Below, in pieces: positions 51,416 through 60,377 of a stretch of DNA of 64,000 bases; within the stretch, counting starts at the first letter, position 1, and every line of letters starts with the position of its first letter. The stretch lies in contig NZ_CAKAKL010000002.1 in the NCBI RefSeq assembly GCF_916619195.1, positions 994,001 through 1,058,000 of the forward strand, written 5' to 3'. Source of the stretch: Inquilinus sp. Marseille-Q2685. Lineage in GTDB: Bacteria > Pseudomonadota > Alphaproteobacteria > DSM-16000 > Inquilinaceae. Made by a program: the position numbers and the translations under genes. The notes beneath the pieces are model-generated. The model did not search any database and was not told the origin of the DNA. It saw nothing but the letters and a program-made list of their open reading frames with translations.

Positions 51416-52452
51416 GCCGCCCGCCTCGCCCGATACAGCAGCAGGGCGAAGGCCGGGGCGCCGAACAGGGCGGTGACCACGCCGATCGGCAGGATCTGCT
51501 GCGGGATGATGATGCGGGAGACGATGTCGGCCAGCACCATGAAGATGGCGCCGATCATCGCCGAGGCCGGCAGCAGCCGGGCGTGGCCGGGCCCGACCAG
51601 GAAGCGCGCCGCATGCGGGATGACGAGGCCGACGAAGCCGACCGACCCGACGATGCTGACCATGGTCGCCGTCATCGCCGCGGTCGCCGCGAACAGCACC
51701 ACGCGCACCCGGGTCACGTCGATGCCGAGCGAGGCCGCGGCATCCGCCCCGAAGGTGAAGGCGTCGAGCGCACGGGCGTGCAGGATGCACAGGACGAAGC
51801 CGACCGCCGCGACCGGGACCGCGACCTGGACATCCGGCCAGCGCACTCCGCCGAGGCTGCCGAGCAGCCAGAACATCACGCCGCGCGCCTGCTCGGCATC
51901 GGCCGAGGTGGTGACGATGGTGGAGGTCACGGCGTTGAACAGCTGCGACCCGGCGACACCGGCCAGGATGACGCGGTCGATGCCGCCGCCCACCCCGGCC
52001 GCCAGCAGCGACACCAGGGCGAAGGCGAGGACGGCGCCGATGAAGGCGCCGCCGGACAGCGAGACGGCGCCGCCGCCGACGCCCGCGATCAGCACCGCGA
52101 CGGCGCCGGTCGACGCCCCGGCGGAGATGCCGAGGACATAAGGCTCGGCCAGCGGGTTGCGCAGCAGCGCCTGCAGGATCGCGCCGGACAGGGCCAGCGC
52201 GGCGCCGCAGCAGGCCGCCACCAGGGCGCGGCTGAGCCGGTAGTCCCAGATCACCCCTTCCTGGATCGGGCTGACGGCGAAGCCGGCGCCGAGCAGCCGG
52301 TTGGCCAGCGCCCGGACCGTGGTGGCCAGGGGGACCTGCATCTCGCCGATCGACACGGCGAGCGCGATGGCGGCGACCAGCACCGCCAGGGACAGCGCGG
52401 CCAGCAGGGCGCGGACGCCCCAGCCGCCATCGAGGAGGGCCCCGCCTCTCAC
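51412..52452 (-). CDS. btuC: Corrinoid ABC permease (BtuC/FecCD-like)
   Basis: A 346-residue FecCD permease with about ten helices. The N-terminal third has ALAVSIGEMQVPL, the centre has RNPLAEPYVLGISAGASTGA, and SIVGSVGFVGLVIPHAARFL is the family motif near the ATPase contact. GTG at 52452 overlaps the btuF stop (52449-52451); the frame upstream is shadow. It imports the ligand of the periplasmic protein. Confidence 0.88.
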   Translation of the reverse strand: MRGGALLDGGWGVRALLAALSLAVLVAAIALAVSIGEMQVPLATTVRALANRLLGAGFAVSPIQEGVIWDYRLSRALVAACCGAALALSGAILQALLRNPLAEPYVLGISAGASTGAVAVLIAGVGGGAVSLSGGAFIGAVLAFALVSLLAAGVGGGIDRVILAGVAGSQLFNAVTSTIVTTSADAEQARGVMFWLLGSLGGVRWPDVQVAVPVAAVGFVLCILHARALDAFTFGADAAASLGIDVTRVRVVLFAATAAMTATMVSIVGSVGFVGLVIPHAARFLVGPGHARLLPASAMIGAIFMVLADIVSRIIIPQQILPIGVVTALFGAPAFALLLYRARRAA

Positions 52453-53483
52453 CCCCCGAGCCCGAAGCTCTTGATGCCGCTCGCCAGCGCCTCGATGCCG
52501 TCGACGGCGCGGATCGAGGGCTGCATCGCCTGCACGTCCATCACCACGAAATGCTTGTCCCTCACCGCCTCCAGCCGGCTCGTCACCGGGTCGGTGGTGA
52601 GGAAATCGAGCTTCACCGCGGTGTCGTCGGCCGGGTAGCGGCGGCGGCTCATCTGCCCCAGGACGATGATCGCGGGGTCGGCCGCGGCGATGCGCTCCCA
52701 GCTCACCAGCGGCCACTCCTCCTCCGTGGTGATGACGTTGCGGGCGCCGAGCTGCTGCAGGATGTAGGCCGGCACGCCGTTCCGGCCGGCGACGAAGGCC
52801 TCACCCGCGACCTCCTTGCTGGAGAACCAGAACACCACCGGCACGCCCCTCGCCTGCCGGCCCGCCACCGAGGCGATGGCCGCGGCCTCACGCCGCTGCA
52901 GGTCGGCGACCAGCGCCTCGCCCCGATCGGCGACGTCGAAGATCCGCGCCAGGTCGCGAATCTCCTGATAGACGAGGTCCATGGTGAAGAGCTGCCTGCG
53001 CACGCCGTCGCCGCCGCCGGAATTGTCCTTCGCGACGCAATCGGCCGGCGAGATGTAGGTGGGAATGCCGAGGCCGGCGAACTGCTCGCGCGTGCCGACC
53101 GAGCCCTGCGGCCCGACATGCCATTCGAACTGGGCCGTCACCAGCTCCGGCTCCCTCCCGACCACGGATTCGAAGCTGGGGTCGTTATCGGCCAGGCGCG
53201 GGATCGTCGCGTTCGCCGCCTCATACGCCTTCAGCACCGGGCCGAACCAGACGGCGGTGCCGACGACGCGGTCGGCCAGGCCGAGCGACAGCAGGATCTC
53301 GGTGCTGCTCTGCCCGATCGACACGGCGCGCCGCGGCGCCTTGGCGAAGGTGACGTCGACGCCGCAGTTGCGGATGGTCAGCGGGTACTGCGTCGGCTCG
53401 GCCCGCACCGCCGGCGACAGGACGAGGAGCGCCAGCCCGGCCAGGGCCAGGGCACGCGAAGGGAAGGACCGGAAAACCGTCAT
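52449..53483 (-). CDS. btuF: Corrinoid-type periplasmic binding protein (BtuF/FecB-like)
   Basis: A 344-residue substrate-binding protein with signal peptide ending PAVRA (residue 28). The mature part shows the TroA/FecB fold (PRRAVSIGQSSTEILLSLGL; VVFWFSSKEVAGEAFVAG). AGGAGG lies 5 nt before ATG 53483. By sequence alone it could be for a siderophore; the cobalamin riboswitch just upstream makes B12 or a corrinoid the likely ligand. Confidence 0.88.
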   Translation of the reverse strand: MTVFRSFPSRALALAGLALLVLSPAVRAEPTQYPLTIRNCGVDVTFAKAPRRAVSIGQSSTEILLSLGLADRVVGTAVWFGPVLKAYEAANATIPRLADNDPSFESVVGREPELVTAQFEWHVGPQGSVGTREQFAGLGIPTYISPADCVAKDNSGGGDGVRRQLFTMDLVYQEIRDLARIFDVADRGEALVADLQRREAAAIASVAGRQARGVPVVFWFSSKEVAGEAFVAGRNGVPAYILQQLGARNVITTEEEWPLVSWERIAAADPAIIVLGQMSRRRYPADDTAVKLDFLTTDPVTSRLEAVRDKHFVVMDVQAMQPSIRAVDGIEALASGIKSFGLGG

Positions 53484-53529
53484 GAAGCCTCCTGCCCGGG
53501 CCACCCCGCCCGGAAAACGGATTGCGCGG

Positions 53530-53733
53530 CGACGGCAGGTCTCCTGGCTCGCGGATCATGGCTTCGCGCCGGCCTTCCCACCCGGCATCGGGCAGTGGCC
53601 TGGCCCTCGAGGGGCCACGGGGACGCTCGGCGATCCGCTGACAGTTGCGGGGGCAGCCACGGATTCCGCCCCCTTGCACCTGATCGGGGGGCGCCACCGT
53701 GTTCCCTTTTGATCCCATGCGGGAACCGTCGCC
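53530..53733 (-). ncRNA. Cobalamin (adenosylcobalamin) riboswitch
   Basis: Read on the minus strand, the order is GGTTCCCGCATGGGATC, GGGAACACGGTG, GGCTGCCCCCGCAACTGT, GCCACTG (the B12-box core) and GAGCCAGGAGACCTGCC. These are the conserved elements of the cobalamin riboswitch in the right order and spacing. It ends about 45 nt before btuF and is expected to shut off the importer when adenosylcobalamin is plentiful. Confidence 0.95.
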
Positions 53734-54132
53734 GCGATGTGTATCAGCGCGGCCGAGAGCCGGTCAATCGAGGCAGACGTTCCGGGTGGGGGCAATCGGA
53801 TGAAGGAGTGATTCCTCCCTCTTGTCATGCCCGTGCTTGATCCGCGGCTGTCCGGCTGAGCCTTTTCGGGATGCGGAAGAGGAGTGGACTCAATTTTTAT
53901 TGTCATCGCCGGGCTTGACCCGGCGATCCAGGGGCCACCCGGAACGGCATCGACAGTCCTGGATGCCCGGGTCAAGCCCGGGCATGACAGCTATAAATAG
54001 AGGATTGAGCTCTGAAATTCTCTCTCCGATTGTCAACCAACCTTAACCGGACACCCGTGGGTCAAGCCCGGCAATGACAGCAGTGGCATAGCCCAATCCC
54101 TTCGCCCGATTGCCCTGGCATCCCGGCAGCGC
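53734..54132. other. 399-bp gene-free region with family B repeat cluster
   Basis: No gene. It has the riboswitch promoter on its left and a dense set of family B repeat parts: a fragment at 53823-53850, a full copy at 53900-53990 and a half copy at 54060-54083. The stretch 53990-54060 is AT-rich. Confidence 0.6.
53900..53990. repeat. Dispersed repeat family B, copy 2
   Basis: A 91-bp copy of the unit at 34145-34236: it starts TGTCATCGCCGGGCTTGACC, has TCCAGGGGCCACCC in the middle and ends GGTCAAGCCCGGGCATGACA. Fragments flank it at 53823 and 54060. Confidence 0.88.
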
Positions 54133-54858
54133 TCAGCTGCTGTCCGGCTTTTCGGGCGGCGGTCCGGCGGCCGAAGGTCGGGGGTGCCCGGGTTCCGCCG
54201 GGGCGTCCGCTTCTTCGGGCCTGGCGTCGGGCGGCCGGGCGAAGGGCGGCTGGGCATAGGGTGATTGGGGATGCCCGCTCTCCTCGACCGCCCAGGTCTC
54301 GGCCTGCCACCGGCTCCAGTCCGGCGCGATGTCGAGCTCCCGGCAGAACCGGGCGACGACCTCGCCGACCGGCAGGTCGCCGATGTCCTCGGCGGCCTCG
54401 TCCTGCAGCCGGCGGTCCAGCTCGTGCAGCAGGTCGTCGCGCCGGTCCTGCTCGGCGACGTCCAGCTCGCAGGCCTCGGCTTCGGCAGCCTCTTCGGCCT
54501 CGATCGCCTCCTTCAGGATGCGCCGGACCAGGTTTCGCCGCCGGCGCCAGCGGTCCTGCGCCGCGGCGGTGTCCCGCTCGGCGGCCGTCTTCTGACTGTC
54601 CGCCGCCAGCCGGGCCTCCAGCGCCACGGTCTGGCGCACCTCGTAGGACAGGCGGGCGAACACCAGGCCGAGCCCGCGGGTGCGGTCGGCGGCGTCGTCC
54701 TCCGGCGGCCGGCGCGCGGCCACCACGGCCTGGCCCTGCACCGCCTCGGCCAGCCCGAGGGCGAGCTCGCCCAGCCGCGCCAGCATCCGGCCATGCCGCT
54801 CGTTCCGCTCCCGGTCGGGATCGCGGGCCTCGTCGGCTGCGGTATCGGGCTGCGCCAT
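54133..54858 (-). CDS. Hypothetical coiled-coil protein
   Basis: A 241-residue hydrophilic protein that I do not recognise. Residues 20-165 are mostly charged helix (RNERHGRMLARLGELALGLA; RRRRNLVRRILKEAIEAEEA; EAEACELDVAEQDRRDDLLH), likely coiled coil; the last 60 residues are Pro/Glu-rich and disordered. The helical pattern (RERNERHGRMLARLGELAL) is seen in some uncharacterised proteobacterial proteins. ATG at 54858 is the last of several Met codons at the start. It stands divergent from the PadR gene, within 225 bp. Confidence 0.55.
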   Translation of the reverse strand: MAQPDTAADEARDPDRERNERHGRMLARLGELALGLAEAVQGQAVVAARRPPEDDAADRTRGLGLVFARLSYEVRQTVALEARLAADSQKTAAERDTAAAQDRWRRRRNLVRRILKEAIEAEEAAEAEACELDVAEQDRRDDLLHELDRRLQDEAAEDIGDLPVGEVVARFCRELDIAPDWSRWQAETWAVEESGHPQSPYAQPPFARPPDARPEEADAPAEPGHPRPSAAGPPPEKPDSS

Positions 54859-55013
54859 GTTCATGGAACATATCATGAACATAATTGCATGTTAACGCAA
54901 TAGGCCGTCGCGTTCACTCATGCAGCGGCAGGTGTCGCTGAAACATCGCGCCCACCCGCGGCGATCACCGCGGTGCGGCAAGGCACTGGTCGCGCATCGC
55001 TTCGTCACATCTT

Positions 55014-55063
55014 AAGATATATCTTGAAACCGATCGGCGATCGGCATATCTTACGATATATCG
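55014..55063. promoter_or_regulatory. Tandem GATATATC palindromes upstream of PadR gene
   Basis: AAGATATATCTT (55014-55025) is a perfect 12-bp palindrome and CGATATATCG (55054-55063) a perfect 10-bp one, sharing the core GATATATC and followed by AAACC in both. They lie 20-70 bp before the PadR ATG: likely PadR autoregulation sites. Confidence 0.6.
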
Positions 55064-55083
55064 AAACCAATGGAGCGAGTTCG

Positions 55084-55734
55084 ATGTTCGGACGACACCA
55101 TCGTGGGCACTGTGGTGATGACGAGATGTGGGCCGGCGGCCGAGGCCGCGGCGGCCGGTGGGGCCACGGCTTCGGCGGCGGGTTCGGCGGCCGCGGCTTC
55201 GGGGGCTTCGGCGGCGGCGGCGACCTGATGCGCGCCGGCCGGATGCTGGCCCAGGGCGACCTGCGCCTGCTGGCGCTGGCGCTGATCGAGGAGCAGCCGC
55301 GCCACGGCTACGAGATCATCAAGCTGATCGAGGAGAAGACCGGCGGCTGGTACAGCCCGAGCCCCGGCACCGTCTATCCCACCCTGACCTACCTCGAAGA
55401 GGCCGGCTACGTCACGGTCGAGGCCGAGGGCAGCAAGAAGCTGTACCGGATCACCGACGAGGGCCGCGCCTATCTCGACGCCAACCGCGGCATCGTCGAC
55501 GCCGTGCTGGGCCGCCTGGCCGCGGCCGGCGAGAAGATCGCCTGGGTCAACAAGATGATGGGCGGCGAGCGGGACCGCGAGCGCGAGCGGTCGAGCCGGC
55601 TGCCGTCGCTGGTGGTCGCGGCGCTAGACAACCTGCGCGAGGCGACCGAGCAGAAGCTGGCCGAGGATGCGGACGCCGAGACCCGGATCGTCGAGATCCT
55701 GGCCCGGGCGGCGGCCGAGATCCGGCGCGGCTGA
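55084..55734 (+). CDS. PadR family regulator, YqjI-like
   Basis: A 216-residue PadR protein with a His/Gly-rich N-terminus (MFGRHHRGHCGDDEMW, then a glycine-arginine run) before the winged HTH (LLALALIEEQPRHGYEIIKL; SPSPGTVYPTLTYLEEAGYV). E. coli YqjI has a similar metal-binding N-terminus and represses an iron-linked gene in response to nickel. ATG at 55084 has GGAG 8 nt before it; the frame upstream covers the operators and is not coding. The Fur-like gene follows 10 bp after the stop. Confidence 0.88.
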   Translation: MFGRHHRGHCGDDEMWAGGRGRGGRWGHGFGGGFGGRGFGGFGGGGDLMRAGRMLAQGDLRLLALALIEEQPRHGYEIIKLIEEKTGGWYSPSPGTVYPTLTYLEEAGYVTVEAEGSKKLYRITDEGRAYLDANRGIVDAVLGRLAAAGEKIAWVNKMMGGERDRERERSSRLPSLVVAALDNLREATEQKLAEDADAETRIVEILARAAAEIRRG

Positions 55735-55744
55735 GGGCGGCGGC

Positions 55745-56212
55745 ATGAGCCCCGCCCTCCCTGCCCTGGCCCTGTCCCGGCTGCGCGACGCCGGGCTGCG
55801 GCCGACCCGGCCGCGCCGCATCCTGCTGGCGGTGCTGGCCGAGGCCGACCGCGCGCTTGACGCCCAGGAGATCCTGGGCCGGGCGCGCCGGCTGGACCCG
55901 CGGATCAGCCTGGCCACGGTCTACCGCTTCCTGGCGGCGCTGCGCCGGAGCGGCATCGCCGGCTGGCGCGACGACAGGCCGAAGCGCCTGGCCGTCGGCC
56001 CGGCCGCCGAGCCGGCGATGCCGGTGGAGACCCTGACGCTGGGGGACGTCCAGCTGCGCGCCGCCCTGGCGGACGTGCTGCGCCAGTTCGGCTACCGGCT
56101 GCTGCGCGCCCGGATGGAGCTGGAGGTCGAGAAGCTGCATCCTGACGCGCCGCTGGCCGAGCCCGGCCCGACCGTCATAGCGTGGGAAGCGCCGCCAGCT
56201 CGGCATCGGTGA
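55745..56212 (+). CDS. Fur-fold protein lacking metal ligands
   Basis: A 155-residue Fur-family protein by its N-terminal winged helix (LRDAGLRPTRPRRILLAVLA; RISLATVYRFLAALRRSGI). The sequence has no cysteine and only two histidines, far from the usual HHDH and CxxC sites, and the dimer domain is divergent (LRQFGYRLLRARMELEVEKL). So it is not a normal metal sensor. It is 10 bp after the PadR gene and probably co-transcribed. Its last 38 bp overlap the opposing DUF779 gene. Confidence 0.7.
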   Translation: MSPALPALALSRLRDAGLRPTRPRRILLAVLAEADRALDAQEILGRARRLDPRISLATVYRFLAALRRSGIAGWRDDRPKRLAVGPAAEPAMPVETLTLGDVQLRAALADVLRQFGYRLLRARMELEVEKLHPDAPLAEPGPTVIAWEAPPARHR

Positions 56213-56546
56213 ACAGGCGCGACCGCGTGAGGAAACGCAGGTCGCGGCCGTTCTCCAGCGAGAACATGCCGCCCCGCCCCGGCACCACATCGATGATCAG
56301 CTGGGTGTGGCGCCAGTACTCGAACTGCGGCCGGCTGATGTAGAACGGGGCACCGCCGATCTCGCCCAGCAGGACATCGGCATCGGCGATCAGGAACTCC
56401 CCGGCGGGAAAGCACATCGGCGACGAGCCGTCGCAGCAGCCGCCGGACTGGTGGAACAGGATCGGGCCGTGCGCCTCGCGCAGGCGGCCGATCAGGTCGA
56501 GCGCCGCCGCGGTGGCGAGGACGCGCGGCACGGGATCGTGGGTCAT
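56175..56546 (-). CDS. DUF779 protein (aldehyde dehydrogenase accessory)
   Basis: A 123-residue DUF779 protein. FHQSGGCCDGSSPMCF has the family double Cys and the third Cys, and YWRHTQLIIDVVPGRGGMFS is conserved. DUF779 genes nearly always lie with aldehyde dehydrogenases of the ExaC/AcoD type, as here, but their role is not known. It lies 230 bp downstream of the aldehyde dehydrogenase gene, with a family A repeat between them. Confidence 0.9.
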   Translation of the reverse strand: MTHDPVPRVLATAAALDLIGRLREAHGPILFHQSGGCCDGSSPMCFPAGEFLIADADVLLGEIGGAPFYISRPQFEYWRHTQLIIDVVPGRGGMFSLENGRDLRFLTRSRLFTDAELAALPTL

Positions 56547-56604
56547 CGTCGGTTCCGGTGAAATGCCCGCTCAAGACCGGGTCGGAGCCCTCCATCGGCG
56601 AGGC

Positions 56605-56737
56605 TGATCCCCCCTCACCCTCCCGCCGCCTTCGGCGTCGGGCCCCTCCCTCTCCCCGAGGAGAGGGGCTTTTCACCTCTCCTCGGGGAGAGGTCGAAAT
56701 CGCGGCAGCGATTTCGGGTGAGGGGGTGGCTCCGGCC
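56605..56737. repeat. Dispersed hairpin repeat, family A, copy 2
   Basis: The reverse complement of 24771-24922: it begins CCCCCCTCACCCTCCCG, has two CCTCTCC/GGAGAGG-type stems and ends GGTGAGGGGGTGGCTCCGGC. It lies between the aldehyde dehydrogenase and DUF779 genes. Confidence 0.88.
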
Positions 56738-56776
56738 CATCCTATTGGCGCCTATGTGACCAAGGCGCCGGTCATG

Positions 56777-58297
56777 TCAGAAGAAGCCCAGGGCCTTCGG
56801 GCTGTAGCTGACCAGCAGGTTCTTGGTCTGCTGGTAGTGGTCCAGCATCATGCGATGGGTCTCGCGGCCGATGCCGGACTGCTTGTAGCCGCCGAAGGCC
56901 GCATGGGCCGGATAGGCGTGGTAGCAGTTGGTCCACACCCGGCCCGCCTGAATCGCCCGGCCGAAGCGGTAGGCGCGGCTGCCGTCGCGGGTCCACACCC
57001 CGGCGCCGAGGCCGTAGAGGGTGTCGTTGGCGATCGCCAGCGCCTCCTCCTCGTCCTTGAAGGTCGTCACCGAGACGACGGGGCCGAAGATCTCCTCCTG
57101 GAAGATCCGCATCCGGTTGTGGCCGCGGAACACCGTCGGCTTGACGTAGTAGCCGCCGGCCAGGTCGCCGCCCAGGATGGCGCGGCTGCCGCCGGCCAGC
57201 ACCTCGGCCCCCTCCTGCCGGCCGATGTCGATGTAGCTGAGGATCTTCTCCAGCTGCTCGCCCGAGGCCTGGGCGCCGATCATCGTCTCCGGGTCGAGCG
57301 GATGGCCCTGCCGGATTGCCGCGACCCGCGCCAGCGCCTTCTCCATGAAGCGGTCATAGACCGATTCCTGGACCAGCGCCCGGCTCGGGCAGGTGCAGAC
57401 CTCGCCCTGGTTCAGCGCGAACATGACGAAGCCCTCGACCGCCTTGTCGAGGAAGTCGTCGTCCTCGGCGCAGACATCGGCGAAGAAGATGTTCGGCGAC
57501 TTGCCGCCGAGCTCCAGCGTCACCGGGATCAGGTTCTGGCTGGCGTACTGCATGATCAGCCGGCCGGTCGTGGTCTCGCCGGTGAAGGCGATCTTGGCGA
57601 TGCGCGGGCTGGAGGCCAGCGGCTTGCCGGCCTCGAGGCCGAAACCGTTGACGATGTTCAGGACGCCGGGCGGCAGCAGGTCGCCGACCAGTTCGGCCCA
57701 GACCAGGATGCCGGCGGGCGTCTGCTCCGCCGGCTTCAGCACGACGCAGTTGCCGGCGGCGAGCGCCGGGGCCAGCTTCCACGCCGCCATCAGGATCGGG
57801 AAGTTCCAGGGGATGATCTGGCCGACGACCCCGAGCGGCTCGTGGAAATGATAGGCGACCGTGTCGTGGTCGATCTCGCCGATCGACCCCTCCTGCGCCC
57901 GGATGCAGCCGGCGAAGTAGCGGAAATGGTCGATCGCGAGCGGGATGTCGGCGGCCCGCGTCTCGCGGATCGGCTTGCCGTTGTCCCAGGTCTCCGCCTG
58001 CGCCAGGGTTTCGAGATTGGCCTCCATCCGGTCGGCGACGGCGTTCAGGATGCGGGCGCGCTCCGCCGGCGGGGTGCGGCCCCAAGCGTCCTTCGCGGCA
58101 TGGGCGGCGTCGAGCGCCAGCTCGATATCCGCCGCGGTCGACCGCGGAATCTCGCAGATCGGCTGCCCGTTGATCGGCGACAGGTTGTCGAAGTACCGGC
58201 CCTCGACCGGCTCGAGCCAGCGGCCGCCGATGAAGTTGCCGTAGCGGGCCTTGAAGGGCGAGCGCGCTTCCCGGGCCAGGGGTTCGATCTTGTTCAT
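56777..58297 (-). CDS. NAD-dependent aldehyde dehydrogenase (ExaC/AcoD type)
   Basis: A 506-residue aldehyde dehydrogenase. [20 protein letters not shown] gives the cofactor-binding loop, [14 protein letters not shown] the general-base Glu, and [14 protein letters not shown] the catalytic Cys. The pattern and DUF779 partner point to the acetaldehyde/chloroacetaldehyde group (ExaC, AcoD). ATG at 58297 follows GGGAGGA. A sigma-54 promoter lies 34 bp before it, and the divergent gene is an AcoR-type activator, so it is induced by that regulator. Confidence 0.93.
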   Translation of the reverse strand: MNKIEPLAREARSPFKARYGNFIGGRWLEPVEGRYFDNLSPINGQPICEIPRSTAADIELALDAAHAAKDAWGRTPPAERARILNAVADRMEANLETLAQAETWDNGKPIRETRAADIPLAIDHFRYFAGCIRAQEGSIGEIDHDTVAYHFHEPLGVVGQIIPWNFPILMAAWKLAPALAAGNCVVLKPAEQTPAGILVWAELVGDLLPPGVLNIVNGFGLEAGKPLASSPRIAKIAFTGETTTGRLIMQYASQNLIPVTLELGGKSPNIFFADVCAEDDDFLDKAVEGFVMFALNQGEVCTCPSRALVQESVYDRFMEKALARVAAIRQGHPLDPETMIGAQASGEQLEKILSYIDIGRQEGAEVLAGGSRAILGGDLAGGYYVKPTVFRGHNRMRIFQEEIFGPVVSVTTFKDEEEALAIANDTLYGLGAGVWTRDGSRAYRFGRAIQAGRVWTNCYHAYPAHAAFGGYKQSGIGRETHRMMLDHYQQTKNLLVSYSPKALGFF

Positions 58298-58330
58298 GGG
58301 GTCCTCCCTTGTGTTGGATGCCCCTTCCCC

Positions 58331-58347
58331 TGCATCGCGCATGCCAG
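58331..58347 (-). promoter_or_regulatory. Sigma-54 (-24/-12) promoter of the aldehyde dehydrogenase gene
   Basis: Minus strand CTGGCATGCGCGATGCA: the -24 GG and -12 GC lie with the required 10-nt spacing, and TGGCATG-N4-ATGC matches TGGCACG-N4-TTGC at all but two positions. It is 34 nt before the gene and opposite to a sigma-54 activator gene. Confidence 0.7.
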
Positions 58348-58456
58348 CTTCGGTGGCACGGCTGATAAGCCTTTGAAAGAACAGAAGTGTCAGCCCGGCG
58401 GCACGCGCCGGTCGCGAGGTCGGCCTCCGCGCCGGCACCGTGCGGGTGTATGATCA

Positions 58457-58494
58457 TGCGACAGAACAGCGACAGGTGTCGCAGATTGCGACAC
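58457..58494. promoter_or_regulatory. Upstream activator sites (TGTCGCA repeats)
   Basis: GTGTCGCA-GAT-TGCGACAC (58476-58494) is a perfect inverted repeat, and a second TGCGACA is at 58457-58463 with a partial GCGACA at 58469. They lie 110-145 bp before the sigma-54 promoter and 15-50 bp before the regulator start, as expected for enhancer sites with autoregulation. Confidence 0.6.
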
Positions 58495-58508
58495 TCCGGG
58501 AGGAGACC

Positions 58509-60358
58509 ATGGCGACTGCGCAGACGGTCCTGACCGCCCGCCGTCACTTCATCGACGGCGGCGTCCCGCCGGGCGACATGGTCCCTGCCCCGATCCTGCG
58601 GTCCTGGGAGCGCTGCGCCACGCTGGGGCTGGAGATGCGGTCGCGGCCGCGGATCGAGCCGCTGACGGCCCAGGACATGCGCAGCCTGCACGAGCGCTGC
58701 GAGGCGCTGCGGCGGATCTGCCGGCCCGAGATCGAGGCGCTGCACGCCGACGCCCAGGCCACCGACAGCATCGTCATCCTGACCGATGCCGACGGCCTGG
58801 TGATCGACACGGTCGGCAGCGCCGACTTCGCCGAGCAGGCGGCCCGGGTGGCGCTGCGGCCGGGCGTGCCCTGGCGCGAGGACGCCACCGGCACCAACGC
58901 GATCGGCACCGCGCTGATCGAACGCCGGCCGATCGCGGTGCACGGCGCCGAGCACTTCTTCGAGATGCACCGGATCCTGAGCTGCGCCGCGATGCCGATC
59001 CTCGATCCGCATGGCCGGCTGGTCGGGGCGCTCGACCTGTCCGGCCATGCCGCGGGCGACCACCGCCACGCCCTGGGGCTGGTCCGGCTCGCGGTCGACC
59101 AGATCGAGCACCGGCTGTTCGAGCACGGCTTCGAGGACCATGAGGTGATCCGGATCCACCGCGACCCGGCGCTGCTGGGGACCGCGCGGGAGGGCATCCT
59201 GGCCTTCGCCGACCGGCGCCTGGTCGCCGCCAACCGCACCGGGCTGGAGCAGCTGGGCCTCGACTGGCAGGCGCTGGGCGTCCGCCGCTTCGAGGAGATC
59301 TTCGAGACCGGCTTCGCGCGGCAGGCCAGCACCGGCATTCTGCGAACCCGGACGGGGATGCTGCTGCGCGGCGAGCGCCGGCCGGCGCCGTCGGCGGCCG
59401 TCACCATGTCGAAGCCGCGCCCGGCCCCCTCGCGCCGGACGCCGGCGCCGATCTTCGACGCCGCGACCCGGACGTCCCTCGACCGCGCCGTCCGCCTCCT
59501 CGACGCCCAGATCCCGGTGCTGCTGCAGGGCGAGACCGGCAGCGGCAAGGAGGTGTTCGCCCGCGCCGTCCACGCCGCCGGGACCCGCGCTGCCGCCCCT
59601 TTCGTCGCGGTGAACTGCGCCGCGCTGCCGGAAGGGCTGATCGAGGCCGAGCTGTTCGGCTATGAGGAGGGCGCCTTCACCGGGGCCCGGCGCCGCGGCG
59701 CCAGGGGCCTGCTGCGGGAGGCCGATGGCGGCGTGCTGTTCCTCACGAGATCGGCGACATGCCGCTGCCGCTGCAGGCCCGGCTGCTGCGGGTGCTGCAG
59801 GACCGGGCCGTCACGCCGCTCGGCGGCAGCGCCGCGGTGCCGGTCGATTTCGCGCTGATCTGCGCCACGCACCGGACCCTGCCGCGGCTGGTCGACCAAG
59901 GCGGCTTCCGGCAGGACCTGTATTTCCGGATCGCGCAGTACACAGTGGAGCTTCCGCCGCTGCGGCAGCTGCCGGACCGGGCCGGCATCGTCCGCAGCCT
60001 GTGGCGGGAGCTCGGCGGGCCGGAGGCGGGCGTGGCCCTGACGCCCGACTGCGAGGCGCGGCTGGCCGGCCATGACTGGCCGGGCAATTTCCGCCAGCTC
60101 ACCGGGACGCTGAGGGCGCTGCTGGCCCTGGCGGAGCCCGGCCGGCCGGTCGATGTCGACGCGCTGCCGCCGGATGTGCGGAGGCCTGCCGCCTCCGCGC
60201 CGATGGCCGCGGACGATCTCGACGCCATCACCCTCTCGGCCATGCGCGCCGCCCTGGAGGCGAGCGGCGGCAACGTCTCGCGCGCCGCGCGGCGTCTCGG
60301 CATCCACCGCAGCACCCTGTACCGGCGGCTGCTCGACGAGGGCGGCGGGGCGCACTGA
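58509..60358 (+). pseudogene. acoR: AcoR-type sigma-54-dependent activator with 1-nt frameshift
   Basis: The frame starts at ATG 58509 (GGGAGGAG upstream) and gives a GAF domain ([20 protein letters not shown]) and the start of the AAA+ domain (Walker A GETGSGKE, sigma-54 contact GAFTGA). At 59744-59745 one G is missing: TTCCTCACGAGATC should read TTCCTCGACGAGATC (LDEIGDM, Walker B). The frame then runs off to 59858. The rest continues in another frame to 60358 ([16 protein letters not shown], then Fis-type HTH SGGNVSRAARRLGIHRSTLY). Restored length 616 residues. The loss hits the Walker B Asp, so it would be inactive if real; a sequencing error is as likely. Confidence 0.9.
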
Positions 60359-60377
60359 CTCGGGCTAGGGTCGGCCG

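Noticed and set aside
58353-58370. A sigma-54 promoter on the plus strand at TGGCACGGCTGATAAGC
   Set aside because: The -24 half is good but there is no GC at the -12 position with correct spacing, and it would point away from the aldehyde dehydrogenase gene.
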